64,000 nucleotides of DNA, taken from the NCBI RefSeq assembly GCF_036588685.1, contig NC_086374.1, positions 91,258,059 through 91,322,058 on the forward strand. Direction: 5' to 3'. The notes below the pieces were generated by a model. That model had not been told where the DNA came from and searched no databases. It saw nothing but the letters and a program-made list of their open reading frames with translations. Every line of letters starts with the position of its first letter. Positions within the stretch are counted from its first letter, which is position 1. A program made the translations under genes and the position numbers. Source of the stretch: Mytilus trossulus (Eukaryota; Mollusca; Bivalvia; Mytilida; Mytilidae). This document shows, one piece after another, positions 22,303 through 37,300 of the stretch.

Positions 22303-25300
22303 CTAATCGTCTCTTATTTTTTCATATGCTCTTGCAACTTTGAGAATAGTTGTTTCGTCGTACTTCTTTCCAATAATCATCATCCCAACAGGAAGCCCTT
22401 CGGAAAACCCAGCATTGATCGATAAAGCCGGGTGACCTGTTGCGTTAAATGGCGCATTATTTTTCATTGTACATGCCGACTTGCTTCTTTTATCTGAAAA
22501 GATTAATCCAAATGACTTTTAATACAATTTTATTTATAAATTCAGATGAGGGTTCCAGATAACTAAATAGTGGTTAGATGAAAATGAAAAGTTTGTAGTG
22601 TCGCATTTGTTTTTATCAATTGATTACACACTGAAAAATTACAAAAATACCTCTATTTTGTTGAAACAGTTTTGAGATATACTAATGACATCATCTACGT
22701 AAGTTTTGATTTCATATATATCCACGGAAACTAAAAACGATATATGTGACGAAAATCATGTTTGAAAACTACATTTACTAGTACACTGTTGAATCGTCCA
22801 TTAATACCCCTTTTGGCGTTACTCCATTTCCCCAAATTTATTATGCCGTGATCATCAGTATTAAAAGAAGCCAACACAAATGCGTGTCTTTTCATTTTAA
22901 CAAACAAGCATCATATGAATGATTTATATAGAAATAATATAAAAAGTTATACGGGTGCGGGAATTCTCGCTACATTGAAGACCCATTGGTTGCCTTCGGC
23001 TGTTGTCTGCTCTATGGTCGGGTGGTTGTCGCTTTGACATATTCACCATTTCCTTTCTCAATTTTATATAATAATTAAGGTTAAAAAAACCGTGACAATT
23101 ACACAAGAAAAAATAAAATAAAATAAACCCTAAAGCTGAATAGAGAATAACTTGCGGCCAATTATTCTGACAGAATTTTTTCAGAATTATTGGAACCTAA
23201 TAAAACGTTAAATACATGGTAACGTAGTGACGACCTGCTAAGTATACCTTGAATAATTCAGTGTAATCCCTTTAAACTATAAAAAAAAAATGAAATCTTA
23301 AATTGCTTTTAAAAGAGCCGGCCTATACTAAAGAGATATTAAACACTCGTAAGTAAAAGAGACACATAAAGACAAAAATCGAACAAACAAGGAAACGACT
23401 AACAAATTCACAATACATAAAAAACAAGAATGTGTCCAAAGTACATGGATGCCCCACTTGCACTATCCTTTTCCATGTTCCATGGACCGTGAAATTGGGT
23501 AATAATCTAATTTGGCATTAAAATAAGAAAGATCATACTATAGGGAACATGTGTACTAAGTTTCAAGTTGATTGGACTTCAATTTTATCAAAAACTTAAA
23601 CCTGAAATTCCCACTTTCATTTTCTATGTTCAGTGGACCGTGAAATTGGGGTCAAAAGTCTAATTTGGCTTTAAAATTAAAAAGATCATGTCATCAGCAA
23701 CAAGTGTATCAAGTTTCAAGTTGATTGGACTTCAGCTTCATCAAAAACTACCTTGACCAAAAACTTTAACCTGAAATTCCCACTTTCATTTTCTATGTTC
23801 AGTGGACCGTGAAATTGGGGTCAACAGTCTATTTTTGGCTTTAAAATTAGAAAGATCATATCATAAGCATCAGTGTATAAAAGTTTTAAGTTGATTGGAC
23901 TTCAGCTTCATCAAAAACTACCTTGACCAAAAACTTTAACCTGAAATGGGACGGACGGACGGACGGACGCACAGACGGACGAACGAACGGAGCCACAGAC
24001 CAGAAAACATAATGCCCCTCTACTATCGTAGGTGGGGCATAAAAAAAGATTGAATTATGCAACACATAGGACTTTAACAGTGATACAAGTATACAAGTCC
24101 TTTGTCAAACACCGGCGGAATATCAGACATGTGCTTTGGAAGGGTAAGCAGATCGTATTATATATGTGATATCCGTCGTAGTACACTCCTATGAAATAAA
24201 TGGTATGTAGGCATCACTGATTGGTAATTAACTCTTATCTGAACCTAAGACTGCGCCCACGTCTTATAAACGCCACATTAGCATGCGTCATTTTACGCAT
24301 TGAAAGCTCAAATTCAGAGCTAAGTCTTATTCGACAATTTCGCAATCGAGGAAGAGTTGAGACAGTTGGAAAACATCCATTATCAACTGTGGCACACTCT
24401 TTTCATTACAGTCAACGAAACAACTCGTGATGGTTTCCGTAAATCTGTTTCAATTGTACCACTTTAAAATTTGAACCCTTGTTTCAATATCTTCCTAGTA
24501 AGCATCAAGTAAATTATGATATGAAACACAAGCTCTGTAATATCTTATTATTGTTTGAAATTTTCTGATTTTAGTTACGGAGAAAATGGTCGTAAAATAA
24601 CAGATGACGGATGTCAAGTTCAGCAAAAAGTACTTTTTCATGGTACTAAATCGAATGATTGATACGGAGCTGATTTTACAGTCACAAACTCTGTAAAATG
24701 TAAAACCACAAAAATACTGAATTTAGAGGAAAATTTCAAACAATAATAAATAGATAACAAAACACATCAAACGATTCGGAATGAACAACAACTGTCATAT
24801 TCCTGACTTGGTACAGGCATTTTTAAATGTAGAAAATGGTTGATTAAACCTTGTTTTATATCGCTAAACCTCTCACTTGTATGACAGTCGCATCAAATTC
24901 CATTATATTTACAACGATACGCGAACAAAACAGACATAACAGGTAAAATTGTCAAAATATTGGTACAGCAGTCATCACAGTGTCACAAATACCAAATTTA
25001 ACAACCACATGCATTGCTTTGCGTGTTTGACATCAGAAAACGTAAACGTCACACAGGAAGAGATATTAAATAATTTTGTCGTTCTTAATTTAATAAAAAA
25101 AAATATATATAATTTCCCATGGGAAATGGTGGTATACAGGGTTAAAAAAATCAAAATTTTCCTAGAACTAATTTCAGAAAAAGACCGAGATTTAAAATTA
25201 TCCAGAAGTTCTTCAAAATTTGTAAGAATCCACATTTGGTTAATACCGCTGCGCGAGTAAAATAATTTTGTCGTTCAAAGTATTTTCTAAATTATAATAG

Positions 25301-28300
25301 AACAATAACATAATTGCGGGATCTTGATAAGTGTAGAGCCACGTCATATGTACCAAAAGAACACAAAAAGTCACACGTACAAAACACACCAGCAAAAACG
25401 AAAGATAACACAAACACATAAGTACCGAGGCACGTCAAATGGATATCACAGAAAACAGAACAAACAGTAAAAGTAAAATAAATAAAATTTCAAAGACAAA
25501 TTAAAAGAACATTATAACACGTTATGATTATAAACAACAACAGTACGCAGAACCTATACATCAAGACCATCATATATTATTTGTGAAGTTGATACGGAAT
25601 ATTTATCAACAAGGTCTTGGTACCTTCCGATGAACTTTTTTTTAGAAAAAGGACGGACGTTCTTTTACATCCCCCTTGTTCATCAACTTCTGCTCAGACA
25701 CTGATGAAGTTTTACAACGTCTGAGTAGTAGCTGCAAGCTCTTGACTATCGAATAAGTTGGGAAATGTATATCCCAGATGCAGGTGAAGTTGGTATATTG
25801 CTACTAAGGTTGGGGAAATTGATAATTTCAAAATTAAAATCGTCTCGTTTGTCATAGATTCTGGTACTGAGATGTATGTGGATGTCAAATTCGAGATATA
25901 AGTCTAAAAATGAGGCGGAGGAAGCCTTGACTGTTGTTTCTTTAATTTCTAGTGGGATATATAAATGGAACCCAATCAGAAAAGGTCGGATTGTTAATAA
26001 AAAGAACATCAACAATATATCTGAAAGTGAAATTAAATAAACTAGCTTGAAATGCATCGTATTGTATTAAGATTTAGAAAGCTGATAAATAACACTATTG
26101 TACATTATTCTATACTGGCATACATAAACCAGCTGAAGGACGCCTCCAGGTGCGGGAATTTCTCGCTACATTGAAGACCTGTTGGTGACCTTCTGCTGTT
26201 GTTTTTTTTTTGGTCGGGTTGTTGTCTCTTTGACACATTCCCCATTTCCATTCTCAATTTTATTTATTTTTTATTTAAAGATCACTGCTCTGGGATTTTT
26301 ATCCCTAGTTTTACCTGTAATGCATGTCACAGATCTTTGTAAAATGTAGCACATACTTTTGGCTCTTATAACTATAATATTCTATCGAAAAATAATGCAA
26401 ATATTTATCTTATTCTTTCAAATATTACAGAATGAAATTCCAAATCAGTTAACAGTTGTTAAAAAAACCACAACAAAAGTCCGCGGAAAATGCTTTTACA
26501 TGATTTGTCTCAAAATCGTCAAATCTCCAAATACAAATCCATAACGTTAATATGTTGCTGATTGTTTTTCCTAGAATACATTATGTGTTCTAGATTGTGT
26601 AAACTATCAAAGTATCGCTACGAACCTTTTAAGTCATCATTTCCTGTTGGTAGAGCAGTTGGTTTAATAGGTACTGTTGGCATTATCAAAACATCGTATT
26701 CCTTCAATGCATCATCATAAGCTTTAGTTAAAACCTGTACAAGATTCATTGCCTTGGCGTAAAATTTATTCTGGTAATTTCTTTGGATATATTCCGCCAT
26801 CACGCAACCTTTCTTAAGAGGCTGTGGCATATCATAAGGACGTGTGAACAAACCTCTAGCAAATGCTTCTTGCATAGAGGTGGGATAATGTCCTTTCCAG
26901 TTATATCCTGTACCTAAATTTAAGAGAATAATTCAAGAAATTATTAAAATTGAAAGATTAAAGCAAATCCCTTTTTGTGATATATATATTACGTATTCAT
27001 CAGGTAATCTTATTCTTTAACCAACGTGATTTCAAATGAAAGATGGGTATGCTTGGATAACAATAAATATAAATATTGAATTAGATGCCGATGGATGCAT
27101 TTTCTAAGATGCAAAAGATGTATATGTACAGTGTAAATTACGGAGGAAACTTTTTTTTCAAATTGAACTTTTAAATTTCACAAAACAAATCTGTTACTGT
27201 TGTTTTTTTGTAATTATTATTTGAAATATTCCAAACGATTATATCCTGTTCATCCTTCTTTCTAGAAAAAGTTTTTTGTAAGTTTATACTTTTTCATTGG
27301 TTTTGAAATTACCTCACTTTTCAAATAATTCAAAATGTATTTGCCATAATAATCTAACAGCTTTTTAGAAATAATGAGATGCGAATATTTTTTTTAAGTG
27401 TTTATCTACTGCTGGCTAATGGAATTGGGTTATGCAGTATAACGTAATCAGAGATCAATATTTTAATTAGATTGGAATATTATGTTTGGACGGTTGAGGA
27501 CTGGTGAACATAAGAACAGAAACAACGATCACTTTACACCCGTTTCAATTAGCGAAAAGCTAATAAAAAAATCGTGTATCTCTTTATCTCTATCCATTAA
27601 CCTCCTATCTCATTGTGAACTCTGGAAGTCAGAAGAAAAAAGTAAAATCACAAAAATACTGAACTCCAAGGAAATTCAAAACGGAAAGTCACTAATCAAA
27701 TGGCACAACCGAAAGCTCAAAGACCTCAAACACATCAAACGAATGGATATAACATCTGTCATATACCTGACTTGGTACAGGCATTTTCTTATGTTGTAAA
27801 AGATATTAAATTGACAAAAGATTATTTTGATATGTGTGCGATACATTGTTACGGAAGGGGTCTTCAAAAGGAAAATATGGTAATATCGACATCAATTTAT
27901 GTTGTTGATAGAAATTCATATTTACAAAACCTGTTTATAATGGTTCCATTCTCAATTTTATTTATATTATTATCACTTTGGATTAAAACAATGAAAATTC
28001 CTATCCATACCATTTCCTTTTATCATACAGTTATATTGTCCTTGCAGTGCAATTGGGTGCCAGATCTTTATTCCTGTAATATAACATTATAATAAAGAAA
28101 ATATTACAGTATTTTCTGTATTCCACTTTTGGCAAAATTCAAAATAAAATCAACATTTTAAAAAAGATAAGTGGCCATTGGACGTTGCAAAATAACCTTA
28201 CCTCAGCAAGAAACTCGTAAATTAAACATTTTCCGCAGCACAATAAGATTATATAACTTACAATGAATGAGCTGCAACTTTTTTTTCATATTGGTTTCAT

Positions 28301-31300
28301 TGACAATAATGTTTCATTTTAACCATACCATCATTATGTAGAGGTATACTGGTTTCCTCAACTGTAGCGCCAGCTCCTCTCAATTTATGTGCAGCTCCCT
28401 CGACAATCTCAGCCACATCTGCTTCCATTACTGGGGTCTCAAATCCTTCTTTAACTAAACCAATCTTTAAGCCTTTTATACCAGCATCAATCTTTCGGAG
28501 AAAAAAAAGACGGTAAACGATTTCAACAGGACTCTTTGTGCACAAAGAAAAAAAAAGAACGATTTTAAATAGTATGTTTAAATTAGTGTTGTCAAATCGT
28601 ACACTTTTGCCTAACCGGTTACTCGGATAATCGTTCGACCGATTAACCGGTTAACCGGTAGTTTAAGTTGGTGTTTGAAAGCTTATCAATAGAACCCTAC
28701 ACATACATATAAGATGTGGTATGAGTGTCATTTGACAACCTTTCATCCAAGACATAAATACCCTTTTAGAGTTGAAGTTTTTCCTTTAGCATTATAAGGC
28801 TTGTCCGTGAGGATTCCTGGCGTAGTTTGACTTTTAATAATCCAATACACCGTATCAACTATAGCGTTTGTTACTGTCAGTACCAACTTCAGATTGAAAA
28901 CAAAATCTTAATCTCGTAGAATTGAATATATCATATTTATGTCTGAAACCGATTATTCTTCCCTTTTCTCTTGTTGTCTCCGAAAATAATGCAGTGTATT
29001 TCAATTTGAAATGAATAATTATAAAAAGATAAGATGTGGTATGATTGCCAATAAGACAATTATCCACAAGAGACCAAGATGACACAAAAATAAACAACTA
29101 TAGGTCACCGTATATTCTTTACTGTGTTTGCTTTTTATCTTTAAGCGTGTTACTCGTACTAACATGTATACATTGAGTACATTCACATTGGTTTGCATTT
29201 CACAATTTTATTTAATTTAAAGTAAGACTAACCCTTGCATTACGGAGGTTGCACATTTGGATGTAGGTTTACATAATATTAGATCAAAAAACGAAATAAT
29301 GAAGTAATTAGTAAAGTTTCATCTCATTACTGATTTTAAAGTTATTGTTAAAAAAACATGTATACTAATTATGTTTCTTTAAAATCCTGCCCCGAAATCT
29401 AATCAATTTTATTTTGTTAGGATTAACAATAGCAATCAATTAACTTGACAATTGATCTGTCAAATTAATTACCACAACGACAATTTTTATGATTTCAATA
29501 CAGATTTATATCAAATCTATCAAAATTGGGAAAAAAGGCCGGTTAACCGGTTAAAGTTTTTGGTATTCGGTATTCGGTCGTTCGACCGATTAACCGGTTA
29601 ACCGGTTAACCGTTGACAACACTAGTTTAAATAACTTTAAATACATACAAGTGTAAGGGATATTTATTGGTATAAAATATGTGCTGCTTATATACATGTA
29701 TATATATACGAGTCTAAATTGAAAACTACGTTCAAACATATGATTGCGTTGGAAAAAAAACCGCATTTTTTATACGTGTACATGTAAAACAAATTTCGTT
29801 GTAGATGGTTCTAAATACAGCACAAACAACATTTCCCAAAAGACCCAAAAAGTGAAAAAGTATATTTAAACAAAACGAATTTGACTAACAGGTCGAACAA
29901 CTGATGTTCTTTAAACCTGCTGACTGCCATTGGCGATTGTCAAATAAAATTGATCACAAGATGTAACAAAATTGATCTTAATGTAAATTTAATACTAAAA
30001 AGAAAACAATTAACCTGTGGCCACGATGTTATGCCACAAACATAAGGTGTCAATATTTTTTTTAATTTTTTTTGTACATCAGATCCGGATTTTCACAATA
30101 AATGTCTCTCCGGTGATGTTGGGGATCGAAATGGTATTTGGAAGGCCATATAAAATGTATCCTCATTTTTAGATAGACTTTTGAATTTTGATAGTCAATA
30201 TAGGATGAACGGATCATATAAACCGGAGTGAAAATATGATAAAAGCCCAAACGAAAAATATAACCAAGTCTAAATTGAAAACTACGTTCAAACCTATGAT
30301 TGCGTTGGATAAAAACCGCAATTTGTATACGTGTGCATGTAAAACAAATAACGTTGTAGAAGGGTCTAAAAACAGCACAAACAACATTTTCCAAAAGACC
30401 AAAAAAGTGAAAAAGTATATTTAAACAAAACGCATTTGACTAACAGGTCGAACAACTGATGTTCTTTATCCCTGCTGACTGCCATTGGCGATTGACAAAT
30501 TTACTTACTTAATGGATCTTGTTTATACAAAATATATTTCAAGATTGTGGTTTCTCACACATATGGGAGTCACAAAATTTTGTTAATACAGAATGGTTAA
30601 AAACTGTTATAAAGCAGAGATTGCTAGATCAATATATTCAGAACTGGAATTCCCTCATTCAAAATTCGTCAAAAGGTATAAACTACAAAAAATTTAAGAA
30701 AAACTTGGAATTCGAAGAATATTTTAATATTTTGGACTTCAAAGACGCTATTATTTTTTGTCGATTTAGAACGACTAATGCTAAGCTGCCGATTGAAACA
30801 GGAAGATGGCAAAACGTGATCAGAGAAAACCGCTTTTGCAGTCTATGTAACAATCAACAAATAGGTGACGAATATCATTTTATATTTGAATGAAAAGAGT
30901 TTTTAACTGCATATTTTACAAAACGGAAAAATACAGTTAAATTCTCTGAACTTTTGTCAAGTACAAGAAAACCAGTTCTGAAGAAGCTTTTTTCTTTTAT
31001 GAAAAATATAAATATTAGTGTTTGTACTCCTGGCTTGTAACTTTTGTAACCTCTCTCGCTTGTTTTGTACATATTGTAAATATTTATTGTTGTATTTGTT
31101 ATCTCTGTACCGATGTAATGCATTGGCTTTATGAGAATAAAGATATATACAAATAAAATTGATCACAAGATGTAACCAAATGGATCTTAATATTAATTTA
31201 ATATTTAACAGAAAACAATTAATTTGTGGCCACGATGTTATGCCACAAACATAGGGTGTCAATATTTTTTTGTGTAATCGGATTTCGACAATAAATGTCT

Positions 31301-34300
31301 CTCCATTGATGTTCAGTGAACTCCTGCATAGTGTTGCAATATTTTTTTTTAAACCTTCAATCCCTTTGAAAATGTTCATTATTTTTAGAGTATGTAGATA
31401 TTATCGTCGTAGAAATCTTGTGCATTTAAATGTCCTTGGTGTTCAAATCTTTTGACGTGAGCGTCACTGGTGGAGAACTCCAGAAGAAGGCTTCCAACGC
31501 ATGAATCTTCATATTGAATTTTCAAACAAAAGTGTTGTTACGGAATAACAAATGTGTTTTAAATTTGGTTTGTTGTCGATATGACATTACTGTTCTAAAG
31601 AATCAAAATGAAGATGAAAGCTATCTTAAAACCTTATCAGTTATAAAGACAAGGAAAACATCTTAAAAGTTTACCAACCATCTTTATCTTGAACGTCTTT
31701 TGCAATGCCTTAGTTATATGTGCACGTGATTGGGGTCAACATTTTATAATTCATGAAAAAAGGTTTGTTACTTAAGAATTAACTTACTGTTAAAACGATC
31801 TTCTATTGTGTAATGATTTTTTTTTAAAAGGGGGGAGAAAGATTATTATGTTCAAGTTCTTACCAATTGTGAATACTGAGGTATTGCTATATTTGGAATT
31901 TGTCTGGGGTCACGTCCTTCGTCATACCCAGCGATTACCTACAATATACCGTGTTCTACGGAATTAAAGTGTAAACAGTTTTACCATTTGAAAACAGATG
32001 TGTGTATGTGCAAAACGTTACGATTTCAATATTAAAGTAGATGTCTCTTGAGCATATCTACTAAAAGTTCTCATGGTTTAAAATCTTGAGGGAGTTTTAA
32101 AGTTTTAAAATCAATGGTGTCACACACAAAGCCGGGCATATCTATCATTCCAGAGATTCCGGTGTGTCACTCCATGTTTGTTTTGGAGTCTAAATTACAC
32201 ACTTTTTTTTTTATTTTAAGCACAGTTACTTGTTTACATGTACTCAATAGTTGATAGTTTTAGTCTGAAATTTGTATCTTTGTTATTGCCATTTCTCAGC
32301 TTTTGTTATCTTGTTTTGTTCTCTACAATATTGACTATTGATTGTTCATAATATATGGTATGCGTGCCAATGAAACAACTCTCCATGTAAATCACAAAGT
32401 ATATAAAGTTAACAATTATAGGTCAAATACGGCCTTCAATTCGGAGCCTTGGCTAAAACTGAACAGCAAGCTATAGAAGGGCCTCAAAATGACTAATGTA
32501 AACAATTCAAACAGGAAAACCAAAATTTGCCTATTGTAAATATTTCGTAAGTTTTGAAATTATATATAGACTGTTGGATTTGAATAAAAATCATTCCAAT
32601 TGTATATAAAAGCAGTCTAGATTTTATATTTAAAGATAAATGCAAGTTATTCTAGTTATTTCAAACATAAATAAACAATATAAAAAAATCGATAAATTAC
32701 TTCAAGGAGAAGTGCGCAATCGGTGACTGTTCTGGCCATCGGTCCTACATGATCCAATGTCGATTCTAGTGATGCTATTCCCGTGTAAGGTACCAAACCA
32801 AATGTAGGCTTTAATCCTACGGTTCCACAGCAACTCGAAGGAATACGTATAGACCCTCCTTGATCACCTCCTATAGCTAAATCAATCTCCTTTCTTCCGA
32901 GCTAAAAATTAGTCAATTATTATACAGAATAGCACCTCCACTGTTTTACATAGACAGTCACCATGGTCACATGATATTTTTTTTTAATTTTTAAGATTTT
33001 TTAATAGAGCAAATATCTCAAATCAAAGCAATAACTTATGTTTCCTATCTAAATCAAATAATTTTCGTCTGATTGTTGCTTATTAGTGCTGTTTTTTAAC
33101 TAATAGACTGTTATGGGGCCAGCTAAAAGACTCCTCCGGGTGCGATAGTTTCTCGCTACATTAGAGACCCATTTGGCCTTCGGCTGTTGTCTGCTCTATG
33201 GTCGGGTTTTTGTTGCTTTGACATATTCCCCATTTCTATTCTCAATCTTATGACTTACTGGTTAATAGCTGTTTAAAAAGAGATGTTCCGTTGACAACTT
33301 TATTCAACAAAATGACAAAAATAATCTTTTAAAAATTAATCCACTACATTTTAAATGGTATATAAACTCACTAGAGCAGCACTTCCGGAACTGGATCCCC
33401 CGGCAGAAAGCTTACTGTCAATTGGATTCTTAACAGGGCCAGTAGATGCTGTGCAGCTCAGTACACTGTAACACATATCTTCACAAACAGTCTTTCCAAC
33501 AATATTACCTCCTGGTTGATGATTAATTAAAAATTATCTTGAAAATGTATAATTTGCAATATTTTTGTGAGTTATGGATGACTATTTAATTGCTGATCAC
33601 ACACCTGTTTCTTTCTATAATACTGAATAAAGTGGTATGATTGACATATTATTTTGATACAAACAATATGTTGGACTATTTCAAAAGAGTAGTTTCAAGG
33701 ATTCGGAGCATGATATGATCACAAATAGGTAAGATATCCGGCGTTTTTTTTTTTATCATATCAATTTTAAAGTTTAATGTGAATAAACATAATAGAGAAG
33801 TTTGGTTTTAAATTACGGAATTTCGAGGTTTTAGACCTTTTTTCTAAGTTTTAAGGTTCATACTTTTGCTCATTGTTGAAGGCAATACTTTTAAATTGCT
33901 AACATCTACGTCACTTTGTGTGCTGAATATTTGTCTCATTAGCAATCTTACCAAATCTCCTTATGTTACATTTGTCAAAGCTTTTTTTTTCTAAAAAAAG
34001 ATCTAAGTTTGGGTTTGCTTATACTTTTAATTTATTTTTTCTGATATTGGTTCTGAGTTATTAATGTATGTATTTTTTATATGCAAAATCGGTAATGACA
34101 AGGAAGTTCAAAAGAGTACCTTCATCAAGTATTCTGGTGATGATGGTTGCGTCAAACTCCGGTGTGTATCCCTCTAGTATTTTCGATCCATTCATCATTG
34201 GTACTCCAGCAACAGCTACATTGTCTTTGATGCCAATCGTCTTACCTGCCAGTTTACCTTTCGCTGCACCTTTGATGTCACATTTCCAATACCTGCAATG

Positions 34301-37300
34301 AAAATTGTGTGTGCTTATTGAATATGTGTTGTTGTTCAAAAAGAGGCATTTGATACAGAAGAGACATTCAAAACGTGTAACTTGAAAAAAACTTATTCCA
34401 ACAAGGTCAAAAAAGAAGCGTGAACACTACATACAAAACTAAACACTGAGCAGCACGAACCCCGCCACAATATCAGGAGTGATCACAGGTGCTCTGAAAG
34501 GATAAGCAAATTCTTCTTCATACTCACCACCCGTTATTTGTTTGTGTATATTTTGAGAATATGTATGTGATTTCTTTCAGAAAGTCAAGAAAAAAACAAA
34601 CCCAGATGAGGATGCATTTGTAGTAAACTATGGTTCGTGCGTCCGAATATCCGGTATCTTTTCCGGATTTACCGGATTTACTTCACTATATAAAACTCGT
34701 AAACTGTGAAAGCTAAGGAAATATAGATACCCGAAAACGTGGGGATCCTCATGATAGAGTTAAATTGATCTAAATTCAAACTTACAGTTCACTTACCAGG
34801 CATCGTCTTCGGAACTGTACCCGGGAGTCCTCGGGTATTTGACAGGAAGTTGTGGTTCAGGAATCTCATTTAGTCTTTGCAAAGAGCTTATAAGTCCTTG
34901 AAAATTGTCTGCAATTATTGTTACCATTTTTTTTTTATAAATTCATATATAATTTTTTTTTTAAATAACTAACATTCAATACATGTGTTGGTAGATTGAC
35001 ATACTCTTAACACGTAAGTATCTTTCACTAAAATCATTTGAGGGGTCCGTAGGTGATCCAGTGTCGTGTATTTTTTTCACTCACCCATTTTAGGATTTTC
35101 TTACATTTGCGGTCTTTTTATCTTGCATTCATTTTGATAATCCTACTCTCAAGAACATACTTATTCTAACAAATTATTAAGCTAGGTCCAATCTTGGGCA
35201 CCAGTGGCTTTGAACTAACTGTCAGATAACTGCGAGTACTCTCAGATCTGTTCTTCGTGTCTTTTTGTGTCGGGATGTATACGTACCCGCCAACGTCCAC
35301 TTGTATTTTTTGTCTATCTGATGAGTTAACTGTTATACCACTGTCCCAGGTTAGGGGAGGGTTGGGATCCCGCTTACATGTTTAACCCCGCCACATTATT
35401 TATGTATGTGACTGTCCGAGGTCAGGAGCCTGCAATTCAGTGGTTGTCGTTTGTTTATGTGTAACATATTTGTTTTTCGTTCATTTTTTTTACATAGATA
35501 AGGCCGTTAGTTTTCTCGTTTGAATTGTTTTACATTGTCTTATCGGGGCCTTTTATAGCTGACTATGCGGTATGGGCTTTGCTCATTGTTGAAGGCCGTA
35601 CGGTTACCTATAGTTGTTAATGTTTGTGTCATTTTGGTCTTTTGTGGATAGTTGTCTCATTGGCAATAATACCACATCTTCTTTTTTATATGCATGAATA
35701 TTTTGCTAACGGACATTAAACTCAAAAAGCATTCAGGCAACAACTTTTCGTTTCGTTGTAACACATTTAAACCACAACACCTTATCTTTTCGTTCTCTTG
35801 TGAGACTTTAGAAAATACGGCATATTAAATTTTCGTTTCTTTGCGACACATTAGAACCACAGCACCTCAAAATTTCATTCCGTTGTGACAGATCAGAACC
35901 ACAACATATTAAATTTGTGCTCCGTTGTGACACGTCATCAGAACCACAACAACTTAAAATTTTCGTTCCGTTGTACCACATCAGAACCGTAAAAAAATAA
36001 ATGTATGTTCCGTTGTGACATATGAGAACCACAAAAAAGACCTTAAATTGTCGTTCCGTTGAGAAAAATTAGAACCAACACATCTTTACCTTTTTGTAAT
36101 GTTGGTTGTCATCATGCTTTAAATCGTGTTATGTTTTGTGGTCCTCTTCTTTTGTCAATTTACCTTGTACCTCTTTATTTTTGTTAAAATCAGATAATGA
36201 AAGGAGGTACAAGTTGCATCCATCCCTCTACCTTTTCATCGGTTGTGAATTGCTAAATATTTTATGTGGTTTATAATTATACTTCTGTAATATTCGATTG
36301 ACTCTCTACTCTCTAATCAGAACTTAGGCTGAACACTTTTAAAATACCATGCATTTCCTTGAGGTCTTCATCGGATAACTTTAATCTCAAATCAGCGTCT
36401 ATTTGCTTTAATTCATCCAGATTGGGTTTTTGGCAAACAGGGCTTTTATATAAATCTACAAGTAAATAGTAAGTAATGAATATTCATGGAGACAACATTG
36501 ACTTCTCTCAGGCTATTTTCTGTTAACTTATAAATGTATTTGTTCTTATATTTGATAACAATAATATTTCAGTACCTTTATAGAATGCTCGTAGAAATTG
36601 TGTTGCTTCTTTTTACAGTCTAAGACCGGGTAGATTTGTTTACAATACCAAAAATATATATAAATTTTACACCGGGTTATACGAAAAAGGTTTAACTGTT
36701 GATGACTTTTCAAAAAAGTGTTTTTTCTCTCACACAAACAATAACAGATTATCATTGAACATCAGCTACTTTCAGATCTAGAGGTGGTCACTATTGCTTT
36801 TTCGTTTGTCGAAAATTCGCATTGAGAAATTTTTTTATTTAAGAATTGAATGCTTCTTTTTGTAAATTTATTGGGGGTGTAAAAGCGTTGACCGAAGAAC
36901 ATTTTGTATGAAGCGCGGAAGCGCTTCATTCTAAAAATGTACGCACGGTCAACGCTTTTACAACCCTATAAAGTTACAAAAAGAAGCATTCAATACTTAT
37001 AATTACATTTTTTAGCTAGGATTATAAAAACACGATTTTCATGAAGTTTAATTTTTAAAATTCACCTGTGCACTTTATTGTGGGACCTCGTGTCATCATG
37101 AATGAAATGTTATTGTCTCATGCAATTATTTACGGAATAACATGTGATGTGCAATTAGCCAATCAGAATAACGTATTATAATGAAACATACATCTTAAAT
37201 CTTAACAATCTTAAATTTATTTTCTATACTTTAAAAAAAAAAAAAAATAATCTAACTACAGTACAATACAATATGCTTTATTTCAAAAACACTCGGTCAC

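Larger units (their letters stand above)
22494..26625 (-). other. Amidase copy 1 intron 10 (4.1 kb)
   Basis: The second longest intron of the gene. It holds an S4 copy, a GGAC-tailed element, an S3 copy, two reverse transcriptase fragments and another S4 copy, listed separately. Confidence 0.85.

Noticed and set aside
24949..25260. 103-codon plus-strand frame
   Set aside because: It is the shadow of a minus-strand reverse transcriptase fragment and a SINE-like repeat.
26914..28328. Apparent lack of exon 9 in amidase copy 1
   Set aside because: A diverged 63-nt exon with correct phases and borders was found at 28011-28073 ([16 protein letters not shown]).
30062..30394. 110-codon minus-strand frame
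   Set aside because: Lies in a tandemly duplicated repeat; the sister copy does not keep the frame.
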